A stretch of 5,472 nt of DNA. Source: Bacteroidota bacterium (GTDB lineage Bacteria; Bacteroidota; Bacteroidia; Bacteroidales; Prolixibacteraceae). Position 1 is the stretch's first letter. Every line of letters starts with the position of its first letter. The notes under the pieces were generated by a model, which saw nothing but the letters and a program-made list of their open reading frames with translations, searched no databases and had not been told where the DNA came from. A program made the translations under genes and the position numbers. Positions 1 to 5,466 of this stretch are shown piece after piece. The stretch lies in the NCBI GenBank assembly GCA_013203755.1, contig JABMPI010000766.1, positions 1 through 5,472 of the forward strand, read 5' to 3'.

Positions 1-117
1 AAAGACAAGGCTTTCGAAGTTTTGAAAATCAAGGAGTTCACTTTTGTGAATGACTGTTTTCAAAACGAGAATAACGCAGTATTTGGAGTTTTCTTGCTAA
101 GACTAGATAGATCTTAA
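1..117 (+). CDS. 3' end of an unidentified gene (partial)
   Basis: Frame 1 is open from the left edge for 38 codons and stops at a TAA at 115-117. The other two plus-strand frames close early. The visible tail is mixed charged and hydrophobic and ends in FGVFLLRLDRS; I recognise no family in it. Only 23 bases separate its stop from the next start codon, so if it is a gene it is probably co-transcribed with the cupin, VOC, dhaKL and lsrF genes and may be an upstream pathway member, transporter or regulator. The open stretch is short enough to be chance, hence the modest confidence. Confidence 0.5.
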   Translation, partial: KDKAFEVLKIKEFTFVNDCFQNENNAVFGVFLLRLDRS

Positions 118-140
118 ACTTAAATATTAAAATAATTTAC

Positions 141-842
141 ATGATGAATTTAATTAAAAACTTAATGTTGATTGCAATTTTTGCCGTTATAATTAGCTCT
201 TGCAATTGTAATCAGAGTGAGAAGAACGAGCAAGTATCAGACACGAACTTTAAAAATGAAGCTACTATGATGAAACTAAAACAAACTAATTTTTACAAAG
301 ACGGTGCATTCGATAAGGTAGCAGCAAAAGAGGCTTATTTTGAATTAATGAGATATTATGGGGATCCTGTTACTCCTATAATGAAATCGGATGAATTTTG
401 GGTAAGTGATTTTGCTCAGAAAGATTTTGCAACCGTTGGTATGGGAGGTATCTTTTGGGTTAATAATGTTGAGCATGGTTACTTTGGACATGATATTCTC
501 CTTTTGCCCGGGCAGATGTTGGTGGAACACAAGCACAATGCAGTTGGTGATGTTCCATCAAAAATGGAAACATGGCAGATTAGACATGGTTCTGCTTATT
601 TCTTTGGAGAAGGCGAAGCAACTGAACCTATGCCTGTGAAAATTCCTGAGAGCCAAATTAAAAACGGAGGAGCCCTTAGCAGAAATTGCAAATTATTAGA
701 AGAAGGTGAACTTTCTACGCTGAGTAGTATTGGATCGTGGCATTACATTATCGCCGGACCAAAAGGAGCCATTATCTCAGAATATGCAACTCCGCACCAT
801 CCCGATGCACTTAAATTTTCCAACAATACAATCGTATTTTAA
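141..842 (+). CDS. Lipoprotein with a cupin domain resembling D-lyxose-type sugar isomerases
   Basis: The 233-residue product starts with a lipoprotein signal: K6, a hydrophobic stretch at about 8-18, and lipobox I-S-S-C with the lipidated cysteine at residue 21. This predicts an envelope-anchored protein. The C-terminal part is a cupin. LLPGQMLVEHKH carries His130 and His132, KMETW carries Glu143 eleven residues later, and SWHY carries His201, forming a plausible four-ligand metal site. The KxET...R.G pattern after the HxH pair resembles the D-lyxose/D-mannose isomerase cupin family (from memory). If active it would interconvert an aldose and a ketose using a divalent metal. A lipoprotein signal is odd for such an enzyme, because the family is usually cytoplasmic and the neighbouring kinase and thiolase are too. 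A binding or scavenging role is an alternative. The start is the first of two adjacent ATGs; the leader is A/T-rich with no Shine-Dalgarno site. Cupin fold is fairly sure; substrate unknown. Confidence 0.85.
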   Translation: MMNLIKNLMLIAIFAVIISSCNCNQSEKNEQVSDTNFKNEATMMKLKQTNFYKDGAFDKVAAKEAYFELMRYYGDPVTPIMKSDEFWVSDFAQKDFATVGMGGIFWVNNVEHGYFGHDILLLPGQMLVEHKHNAVGDVPSKMETWQIRHGSAYFFGEGEATEPMPVKIPESQIKNGGALSRNCKLLEEGELSTLSSIGSWHYIIAGPKGAIISEYATPHHPDALKFSNNTIVF

Positions 843-864
843 TTAACCAAAAAAACTAAATATC

Positions 865-1185
865 ATGAGAAAAATAAACCATTTTGGAGTTCCAACTACA
901 ATCACACAAGAAGGTGAGTCGTATGCAGAGCCAATGAAATTATATTTAACAGATTTCAATAATAGCCCGAATAAAATTGAGTTTCTTCGATTTGAAGAAG
1001 GAAGTCCTATGCCAGAGTTGCTTCAAACTGTGCCACATATTGCATATGAAGTACCTTCGTTGGAAGAAGCCATGAAAGGGAAAGAAATTCTTGTGGAACC
1101 TTTTCCTGCAGGAGAAGAGCTAATGGTAGCATTTATTGTAGAGGAAGGAATTCCTATTGAACTAATGGAATTTAAAAACAACTAA
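865..1185 (+). CDS. Small VOC (glyoxalase-fold) protein, candidate isomerase
   Basis: This 106-residue soluble protein has the pattern of the vicinal oxygen chelate superfamily: two beta-alpha-beta-beta-beta halves. The N-terminal NHFGVP strand has His6, KIEFLRF has Glu39, the second-half PHIAYEVPSLEEA opening has His58, and the closing IELMEF has Glu99. These are the four positions that usually bind the divalent metal, so the site looks complete. The protein is a little shorter than a common VOC enzyme (about 120-140 residues). Superfamily members include glyoxalase I, epimerases and dioxygenases, acting through metal-bound enediolate chemistry. It lies 22 bases after the cupin gene and 30 before dhaK. 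I infer that it may isomerise or epimerise a small keto-sugar or its phosphate, perhaps doing what LsrG does in enterobacteria. No signal peptide is seen, so it should be cytoplasmic. Fold is likely; reaction unknown. Confidence 0.8.
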   Translation: MRKINHFGVPTTITQEGESYAEPMKLYLTDFNNSPNKIEFLRFEEGSPMPELLQTVPHIAYEVPSLEEAMKGKEILVEPFPAGEELMVAFIVEEGIPIELMEFKNN

Positions 1186-1215
1186 AAAACCAATAATCAA
1201 TTAACAAGTATCGAT

Positions 1216-2217
1216 ATGATAATGAAAAAATTTATAAATAACCCGAATGACCTTACAATTGAGTTGTTAGAGGGATATACTCTTGCTTATAAAGATGTAG
1301 TTAAGCTGGAATCAAAAAAAATTGTTGTACGTACCAATCCTAAATCATCAGACAAGGTAGCCATTGTTTCAATGGGAGGAGCCGGTCACGAACCGGCAAT
1401 TAGTGGTTTTGTTGGAGAGGGAATGCTGGATGCCAGTGTTGTTGGTGATATTTTTGCTGCTCCGGGTGCTCCAAAGGTATTGGAGGCTTTAAGGATGTTT
1501 AAACGCGATGCCGGTATATTATTGGTGGTTTTAAACCATGCCGGAGATGTAATGAGTGCTAACATGGCGATGCAAATGGCCGAAAGAGAAGGTATTAATG
1601 TAAAAATGCTTCTTACACACGAAGATATTAGTGCCGGATTGGATACTCCTGAAGCAGATCGACGTGGCCTTGGTGGATGTATTCCACTTTATAAAGTTGC
1701 CGGTGCAGCATCTGAACAAGGAAAATCGCTGGAAGAAGTTGCCGAAATAGCTGAACGATTTAATGGTCAAATGGCAACTTTAGCAGTTGCAATGACCGGT
1801 GCAACCCATCCTCAAAATGGTGGGGCAATCTCTGTTCTTCCTGATGATGAAATGGAAATTGGTATGGGACAACATGGTGAAGCAGGTGGTGGTCGCAGCA
1901 AAATTCTTTCGGCTGATGAAACTGCTGAAAAAATGATACTTCCGCTCATTACAGATACCGAAGCTAAAAGTGGAGACAATGTAATGTTGATTATTAATGG
2001 AACAGGTGCTACTACACATATGGAAATGAATATTATTTTCAGAAAGGCAAATAATGTTTTGGAGTCAAAAGGAATTAATGTATCGGCAGGTAAAATAGGA
2101 GAACTATTAACCGTACAGGAAATGGGTGGTTTTCAGATGATTCTTTGCAAGCTTGATGCCGATCATAAGGATTTAATAAAAGCTCCGGCAAATGCGCCAT
2201 ATTGGGTAACACGATAA
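1216..2217 (+). CDS. dhaK: Dihydroxyacetone kinase-type subunit DhaK (divergent ketose kinase)
   Basis: The 333-residue product has the length and order of a DhaK subunit, which binds a short ketose covalently through a hemiaminal to histidine. GGAGHEPAISGFVG holds His58, LNHAGDVMS holds Asp111, and GMGQHGEAGGGR holds His220. These correspond to the His-Asp-His active site of E. coli DhaK, so the protein should be catalytically competent. RRGLGGCIPLYKVAGAASE and NGTGATTHMEMNI are further family landmarks. Several motifs depart from the classical enzyme: MGGAGHEP for GGGSGHEP, LNHAGD for KNYTGD, and GMGQHGEAG for GIGIHGEPG. This suggests a subfamily with a different substrate. The gene is followed after 9 bases by dhaL and then lsrF, so its substrate is probably the precursor of the LsrF substrate. 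Start could be codon 1 or the ATG at codon 3 (MIMKKF). Classification as DhaK is secure; dihydroxyacetone as true substrate is doubtful. Confidence 0.95.
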   Translation: MIMKKFINNPNDLTIELLEGYTLAYKDVVKLESKKIVVRTNPKSSDKVAIVSMGGAGHEPAISGFVGEGMLDASVVGDIFAAPGAPKVLEALRMFKRDAGILLVVLNHAGDVMSANMAMQMAEREGINVKMLLTHEDISAGLDTPEADRRGLGGCIPLYKVAGAASEQGKSLEEVAEIAERFNGQMATLAVAMTGATHPQNGGAISVLPDDEMEIGMGQHGEAGGGRSKILSADETAEKMILPLITDTEAKSGDNVMLIINGTGATTHMEMNIIFRKANNVLESKGINVSAGKIGELLTVQEMGGFQMILCKLDADHKDLIKAPANAPYWVTR

Positions 2218-2226
2218 GTTTTTGTC

Positions 2227-2853
2227 ATGAGTGAAACAATAGGAATCAACCATTTTAAAAATATGTTTGATGCAGCATTTAGTGAAGTAAAACTAAAAGA
2301 AAAATATTTTTCTGAATTGGATGCGCAAACGGGAGATGGTGATCATGGAACTGCAATTGTAACCGCACTGAATGCAGTAAATGAGTCAATGAAGCAGGCA
2401 ACTGATCTGAAATTGATGTTTACTGATGCTGGATTTGCAGCTATGAGCGAAGCAAGTGGATCAACTTCTACTTTAATGGGTTCATGGTTAATGGGCATGT
2501 ACGACGGAGTTGAAACTGGTGAAGTAGATACAAAAGGGGTAGCAAATATTTTCAGGGCTGGTCTTGCCAATGTTCAAAAGCAAACAGGTGCCGGGATTGG
2601 CGATAAAACCTTAATGGATGCGCTCATCCCTGCAGTTGAAGCAATGGAAAGTAATCAGGACGCCGGAATTGAATCAATGTTTGCAGCGGCTTCAAAAGCG
2701 GCTTCCGATGGTGCCGAAAAAACAAAAACTATGATTGCCAAATTCGGTAGAGCTAAAAATCTGGGTGAAAAAGTTATAGGATTCATTGATCCCGGTGCAG
2801 CCTCGATGGCTTGTATCTTTGGATCATTTGAACAAGGAATTAAAAGATTATAA
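2227..2853 (+). CDS. dhaL: Dihydroxyacetone kinase-type nucleotide-binding subunit DhaL
   Basis: This 208-residue all-helical subunit holds the adenine nucleotide and metal ions and transfers phosphate to the ketose bound on DhaK. LDAQTGDGDHGT supplies Asp32, Asp37 and Asp39, the three magnesium-binding aspartates of the family. EASGSTSTLMGSWL, GAGIGDKTLMDAL, FGRAKNLGEKVIG and IDPGAAS follow in the usual order. Length is normal for a stand-alone DhaL (about 200-210). No DhaM-like PTS protein is seen beside it. In E. coli DhaM recharges ADP on DhaL, whereas in single-chain kinases an ATP-exchanging L domain is fused to K. This separate K and L pair without M could use ATP directly or a DhaM encoded elsewhere. 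The GDGDHG form is, as I recall, more like PTS-type than Citrobacter-type (GDGDTG) enzymes, but that is weak evidence. The 9-base gap to dhaK implies tight co-expression. Confidence 0.95.
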   Translation: MSETIGINHFKNMFDAAFSEVKLKEKYFSELDAQTGDGDHGTAIVTALNAVNESMKQATDLKLMFTDAGFAAMSEASGSTSTLMGSWLMGMYDGVETGEVDTKGVANIFRAGLANVQKQTGAGIGDKTLMDALIPAVEAMESNQDAGIESMFAAASKAASDGAEKTKTMIAKFGRAKNLGEKVIGFIDPGAASMACIFGSFEQGIKRL

Positions 2854-2874
2854 AAACGCATAAAAGAAAAAATT

Positions 2875-3744
2875 ATGGCAGATGCAGAAGGATTAAAAGA
2901 TGCTGACAATTATGGAATAAACATTCCGGTTAGCAAACAATCATATTATCTGAAAGGACTGGAACATGCTGATTGGGGAATAAAGGACAGAATGTCGCGT
3001 ATTTTCAATAAAAAATCGGGTAAAACAGTTATGCTTGCTTTCGATCATGGGTACATTATGGGGCCAACTTCGGGGCTTGAACGTATTGATCTATCAATTG
3101 TACCTTTACTTGAACATGCAGATTCAATTATGTGTTCCAGAGGAATTTTAAGAAGTTGTATTCCTCCAACATTTAACAAACCCATTTCGTTACGGTTTTC
3201 TGCGGGAACTACAATTCTTAATGAATTGAATGATGAGTGTATTATTGATGTTGATGAAGCCATTCGGTTAAATGCCTCTTGTATGGCAATTATGGTTTCG
3301 ATTGGTGGTAAATACGAAGCTAAAACTATTCGAAATCTGGTGCATACGGCTGATATGGGAAATAAATATGGTATTCCTACTTTAGGTGTTACTGCGGTTG
3401 GAACAGAATTGGTTCGTGATGCCCGTTACTTGTCTTTGGCAACAAGAGTTTGTGCTGAGAATGGAGCCACATTCGTTAAAACATATTATTGCGAAGAAGG
3501 ATTTGAAAAAGTTGTTGCAGCTTGTCCTGTTCCTATTGTAATTGCCGGTGGTAAAAAACTACCCGAAAATGAAGCATTGGAAGTAGCATATAAAGCGATT
3601 AGCGATGGAGCTTCAGGTGTTGATATGGGACGTAACGTTTTTCAGGCAGAAAATCCTATCGCGATGATTAAAGCTGTTAAAGCCGTGGTTCATGATGGGT
3701 TAACTTCCATTCAGGCATTTGAACTTTATAACGATCTGAAATAA
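2875..3744 (+). CDS. lsrF: LsrF-type 3-hydroxy-2,4-pentadione 5-phosphate thiolase
   Basis: In the enterobacterial AI-2 pathway LsrF transfers the acetyl group of 3-hydroxy-2,4-pentadione 5-phosphate to CoA, giving acetyl-CoA and dihydroxyacetone phosphate. This 289-residue protein matches E. coli LsrF (291 residues, recalled from memory) along its whole length. Shared landmarks are MAD at the N-terminus, GKTVMLAFDHGY (50-60), GP.SGLERID (63-72), RGILRS (89-94), KTYY (202-205), CPVPIVIAGGKKLP (217-230) and GASGVDMGRN (245-254). Lys202 aligns with the Schiff-base lysine, and the GGKK and GRN segments lie where class I aldolase-fold enzymes bind phosphate. The shared N-terminus supports this start. 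It follows dhaL by 21 bases and is the last operon gene before a strong hairpin. No lsrK, lsrG, lsrR or lsrACDB is present, so the natural substrate may be phospho-AI-2 or a related diketose phosphate. Family assignment is firm; substrate is inferred. Confidence 0.93.
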   Translation: MADAEGLKDADNYGINIPVSKQSYYLKGLEHADWGIKDRMSRIFNKKSGKTVMLAFDHGYIMGPTSGLERIDLSIVPLLEHADSIMCSRGILRSCIPPTFNKPISLRFSAGTTILNELNDECIIDVDEAIRLNASCMAIMVSIGGKYEAKTIRNLVHTADMGNKYGIPTLGVTAVGTELVRDARYLSLATRVCAENGATFVKTYYCEEGFEKVVAACPVPIVIAGGKKLPENEALEVAYKAISDGASGVDMGRNVFQAENPIAMIKAVKAVVHDGLTSIQAFELYNDLK

Positions 3745-3749
3745 ATTTG
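3718..3749 (+). promoter_or_regulatory. Possible Bacteroidota-type promoter across the lsrF stop
   Basis: TTTG at 3718-3721 is followed after 20 bases by TAAATTTG at 3742-3749. This matches the Bacteroidota -33/-7 form (TTTG, about 19-21 bases, TAnnTTTG) fully. Transcription would start at about 3755-3758, immediately before or within the terminator hairpin, giving a leader of about 250 bases for the DUF1097 gene. In such AT-rich DNA the match could be chance, and its -33 box and part of the -7 box are lsrF codons. Confidence 0.3.
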
Positions 3750-3757
3750 AATATATT

Positions 3758-3789
3758 TTAAGTTGCAGTCGGAAACGGCTGCAACTTAA
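3758..3789 (+). terminator. Hairpin terminator after lsrF
   Basis: The arms 3758-3771 and 3776-3789 pair over 14 base pairs with a single G-U wobble and enclose a GAAA tetraloop (3772-3775). The core arm reads AAGTTGCAG against CTGCAACTT. It begins 13 bases after the lsrF stop codon and is followed by a loose T/C-rich tract (TTCCTCTTTTATTT). Position and stability fit the end of the dhaKL-lsrF transcript, although the T-tract is offset by a few bases. A stem this symmetrical could also act on the opposite strand or stabilise the 3' end. Confidence 0.75.
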
Positions 3790-4009
3790 TTCCTCTTTTA
3801 TTTGCATTAAAAAAACGTTCAGAAATCTTTGAAATTTTCTAGAGAAGGTGAAAGTATTCAGGTCTAAGCTGGAACATTCATTTGATATCCCTCCCCGCAA
3901 CAAGCAAATAACTAATCCCCGTAAATTAAGACCATTTATTATTTTTAGCATAAAGAGTTAGTAATTGATGGAGTAAAAAAATAAACTAAAACAATAAAAA
4001 CTAAGAATT

Positions 4010-4534
4010 ATGACTTTTAAAAAATTTATTGCAATCCCTATTCTTGTAGCTTTATTAGCAGGTTCAATTCAAGTAATCGACCAGCTATTACATCTAAAAG
4101 TTGAACCTGTCGGAAATGCAGGTTTTGGGTGGATTGCTTTTCAGGCGTGGGCGATGTATTTCCTGGCCGGATGCGATTTAAAAGGTGGATTAAAAACGCT
4201 TTTGGGTTATGTAATGGGCATTGTTGCGTCAATTGCAATTATGATGCTTGGTGGCAATTTCGCTGAAATGGGTTTTTATGCCCTTCCTGTTGCCGTATTT
4301 TTAGTAGTTATTCCCGTAATTTTTCTTGAAAAAGTTAAATGGCTTGATTTTATTCCTGCCATTTTTGTTGGTGCAGGTGCCTTCTTCGCGTTTATGTCGT
4401 ATGTCCCCGACGCAACTTTTGCCATTGCCGCAAAAACAGAGCTAATCTACTGTTTGTTAGGATTAGGTTATGGATATATTACGATTCTGCTTCGTGGTGC
4501 TTACGAGAAAAAAGTGAGTAAAGCTGTTGTTTAA
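4010..4534 (+). CDS. DUF1097-family inner-membrane protein
   Basis: The 174-residue protein has about six hydrophobic segments, roughly at residues 5-27, 38-54, 61-81, 88-106, 111-131 and 143-162. It ends in a positively charged cytoplasmic-type tail (RGAYEKKVSKAVV). GWIAFQAWAMYFLAGC followed by KGGLKTLLGYVMG is characteristic of the DUF1097 family, which includes E. coli YcdZ; no biochemical function is established for it as far as I know. Cys55, near the end of the second segment, stands out in an otherwise polar-poor core. The gene has its own 265-base upstream region and lies beyond the lsrF terminator, so it is probably transcribed separately. Its closeness to a ketose-catabolic operon allows a role as a small permease, but nothing in the sequence shows transport. 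The A-rich leader just before the ATG has no Shine-Dalgarno site, as in neighbouring genes. Confidence 0.85.
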   Translation: MTFKKFIAIPILVALLAGSIQVIDQLLHLKVEPVGNAGFGWIAFQAWAMYFLAGCDLKGGLKTLLGYVMGIVASIAIMMLGGNFAEMGFYALPVAVFLVVIPVIFLEKVKWLDFIPAIFVGAGAFFAFMSYVPDATFAIAAKTELIYCLLGLGYGYITILLRGAYEKKVSKAVV

Positions 4535-4556
4535 GGGAAGTTTTAAAAGGAATTGG

Positions 4557-4575
4557 TAAGCTTTCGCTAAGCTTA
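4557..4575 (+). terminator. Short hairpin after the DUF1097 gene, possible weak terminator
   Basis: TAAGCTT at 4557-4563 and AAGCTTA at 4569-4575 form a perfect 7-base-pair stem with a TCGCT loop, starting 22 bases after the stop codon. The sequence that follows (TTGTACCG) lacks a real T-tract, and the stem is AT-rich. It could contribute to termination together with the stronger hairpin downstream. Confidence 0.35.
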
Positions 4576-4614
4576 TTGTACCGAATTAAGCAAACCATTG
4601 CAAGAATATTGTTG

Positions 4615-4651
4615 TTCACCTCATCCTTGATTTGATAGGGGATGAGGTGAA
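4615..4651. terminator. Strong 12-bp hairpin between DUF1097 and DUF423 genes
   Basis: TTCACCTCATCC (4615-4626) pairs perfectly with GGATGAGGTGAA (4640-4651) around a 13-base loop. It lies 80 bases after the DUF1097 stop and 88 before the DUF423 start. A run of seven T occurs at 4675-4681, too far from the stem for a textbook intrinsic terminator. It most likely ends or stabilises the DUF1097 transcript; a dispersed palindromic repeat is the alternative. Confidence 0.45.
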
Positions 4652-4727
4652 TTAGTTTGTGCTTTACTATCCTGTTTTTTTGATCTCTAAACATTTTTCC
4701 AGTTTCAATGGTTACTTTTATTTTATT

Positions 4728-4734
4728 AAAAGGA
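4728..4734 (+). promoter_or_regulatory. Shine-Dalgarno-like site before the DUF423 gene
   Basis: AAAAGGA lies 5 bases before the ATG at 4740. It is the clearest purine-rich ribosome-binding match in this window, where the other genes have A/T-rich leaders only, and it supports this start choice. Confidence 0.5.
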
Positions 4735-4739
4735 AATAA

Positions 4740-5117
4740 ATGAGCAAAATAATTCTTATGACTGCTTCAGCCCTATTAGTTCTGGCTGTGGCGATTGGTG
4801 CTTTTGGGGCGCACGGATTGAAATCGCATTTTTCAAATGAAATGATGCAGGTATATAAAACCGGTGTTGAATATCATTTTTATCATGCGCTGGGTTTGTT
4901 GCTTGTGGGTTTATTGTCTGTTTCTATGCCTTCCAGTGTAATAAACTGGTCGGCGATTTGTCTAACAGTAGGTATTGTTTTGTTTTCCGGGAGTCTCTAT
5001 CTTTTGTCTGTTACCGGTATAAAATGGTTGGGAGCGATTACACCTTTGGGGGGTCTTAGTTTTATCGCCGGGTGGATTTTATTGTTTGTTGGGGTTTGGA
5101 AAAAACTACCCATGTAA
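4740..5117 (+). CDS. DUF423-family membrane protein (YgdD-like)
   Basis: This 125-residue protein has four predicted transmembrane segments, at about residues 5-24, 45-62, 70-90 and 98-118, with short loops and a lysine-bearing C-terminus. GAFGAHGLK (20-28), YKTGVEYHFYHALGLL (39-54), LFSGSLYLL (81-89) and the LGAITPLGG...GW pattern (97-112) are the hallmark motifs of the DUF423 family, which includes E. coli YgdD. Length is typical and the protein looks intact. Function is not established for the family. It is separated from the DUF1097 gene by 205 bases containing two hairpins, so it is probably its own transcription unit and need not belong to the sugar pathway. The start has a good ribosome-binding match just upstream. 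Confidence 0.92.
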   Translation: MSKIILMTASALLVLAVAIGAFGAHGLKSHFSNEMMQVYKTGVEYHFYHALGLLLVGLLSVSMPSSVINWSAICLTVGIVLFSGSLYLLSVTGIKWLGAITPLGGLSFIAGWILLFVGVWKKLPM

Positions 5118-5245
5118 GTATTTGCTAACAGTTGTAAATGAAACGAGCATAAGAAAAATCTCATACAAGAGAATGATTATTCAGCGAGTTACATAGCTAA
5201 CAGAAAAATAAGCAATTATGAGTCTGCTCTGAAAAATGATTTTTC

Positions 5246-5327
5246 GTCATTGCGATCCGCTGGCGGAGAAGCAATCTCGATATGCTTATACTCAATGATA
5301 TGAGATTGCTTTGTGCCTGCCAATGAC
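5246..5327. repeat. Imperfect palindromic repeat A (GTCATTG ... CAATGAC)
   Basis: The outer ends GTCATTG (5246-5252) and CAATGAC (5321-5327) are exact inverted copies. The inner arms AAGCAATCTC (5269-5278) and GAGATTGCTT (5302-5311) are also exact, and continue through a bulged G into ATAT pairing. The left arm contains a nested hairpin TCCGC/GCGGA. GTCATTGCGA...AAGCAATCTC is a form I recall from dispersed intergenic repeats in many bacterial genomes, including Bacteroidota; copy number here cannot be seen from one window. Confidence 0.7.
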
Positions 5328-5342
5328 AGATTTTAAGCTGCT

Positions 5343-5420
5343 TGTCATTTCGACGAAGAATGAGGAGAAATCTCTCTTTCAAACGACAGATTTCTCATTC
5401 GTACCTCATTCGAAATGACA
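5343..5420. repeat. Imperfect palindromic repeat B (TGTCATTTCGA ... TCGAAATGACA)
   Basis: The outer arms TGTCATTTCGA (5343-5353) and TCGAAATGACA (5410-5420) are perfect 11-base inverted copies. Inner arms GAATGAG (5358-5364) with CTCATTC (5394-5400), and AGAAATCT (5366-5373) with AGATTTCT (5388-5395), extend the pairing with small bulges. It lies 15 bases after repeat A and has the same architecture: GTCATTkCGA ends and an A-rich ATCT inner arm. The two are probably related families of dispersed element. Confidence 0.7.
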
Positions 5421-5450
5421 GCTACCTTTACATGTCTTCATTTCATTATG

Positions 5451-5466
5451 CTCAATCGAAATTGAG
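5451..5466. repeat. Small hairpin at the right edge
   Basis: CTCAAT and ATTGAG form a perfect 6-base-pair stem with a CGAA loop. It may be part of a third repeat or of a terminator continuing outside the window; too little is visible to decide. Confidence 0.35.

Noticed and set aside
1314..1321. Run of eight A in dhaK, a possible slippage or phase-variation site
   Set aside because: The frame is intact through it and such runs encoding lysine are ordinary in an AT-rich genome; nothing else suggests phase variation.
1381..1397. Perfect inverted repeat GCCGGT-N5-ACCGGC inside dhaK
   Set aside because: It encodes the conserved GAGHEPA active-site segment, so the symmetry is most simply a by-product of codon choice rather than an operator.
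3700..3951. Minus-strand open frame of 83 codons after lsrF
   Set aside because: It runs across the terminator hairpin and the lsrF 3' end, has no family resemblance, and has no sensible leader; a chance frame.
4479..4694. Minus-strand open frame of 71 codons between the DUF1097 and DUF423 genes
   Set aside because: It overlaps the DUF1097 3' end and both hairpins, and its translation resembles no family; non-coding.
5197..5382. Minus-strand open frame of 61 codons at the right end
   Set aside because: It is contained largely in palindromic repeats and has no recognisable domain; repeats of this kind often leave spurious open frames.
5246..5420. CRISPR array or integrase attachment site
   Set aside because: There are only two units, they are palindromic and not identical, and no spacer pattern, cas gene, integrase or tRNA is nearby.
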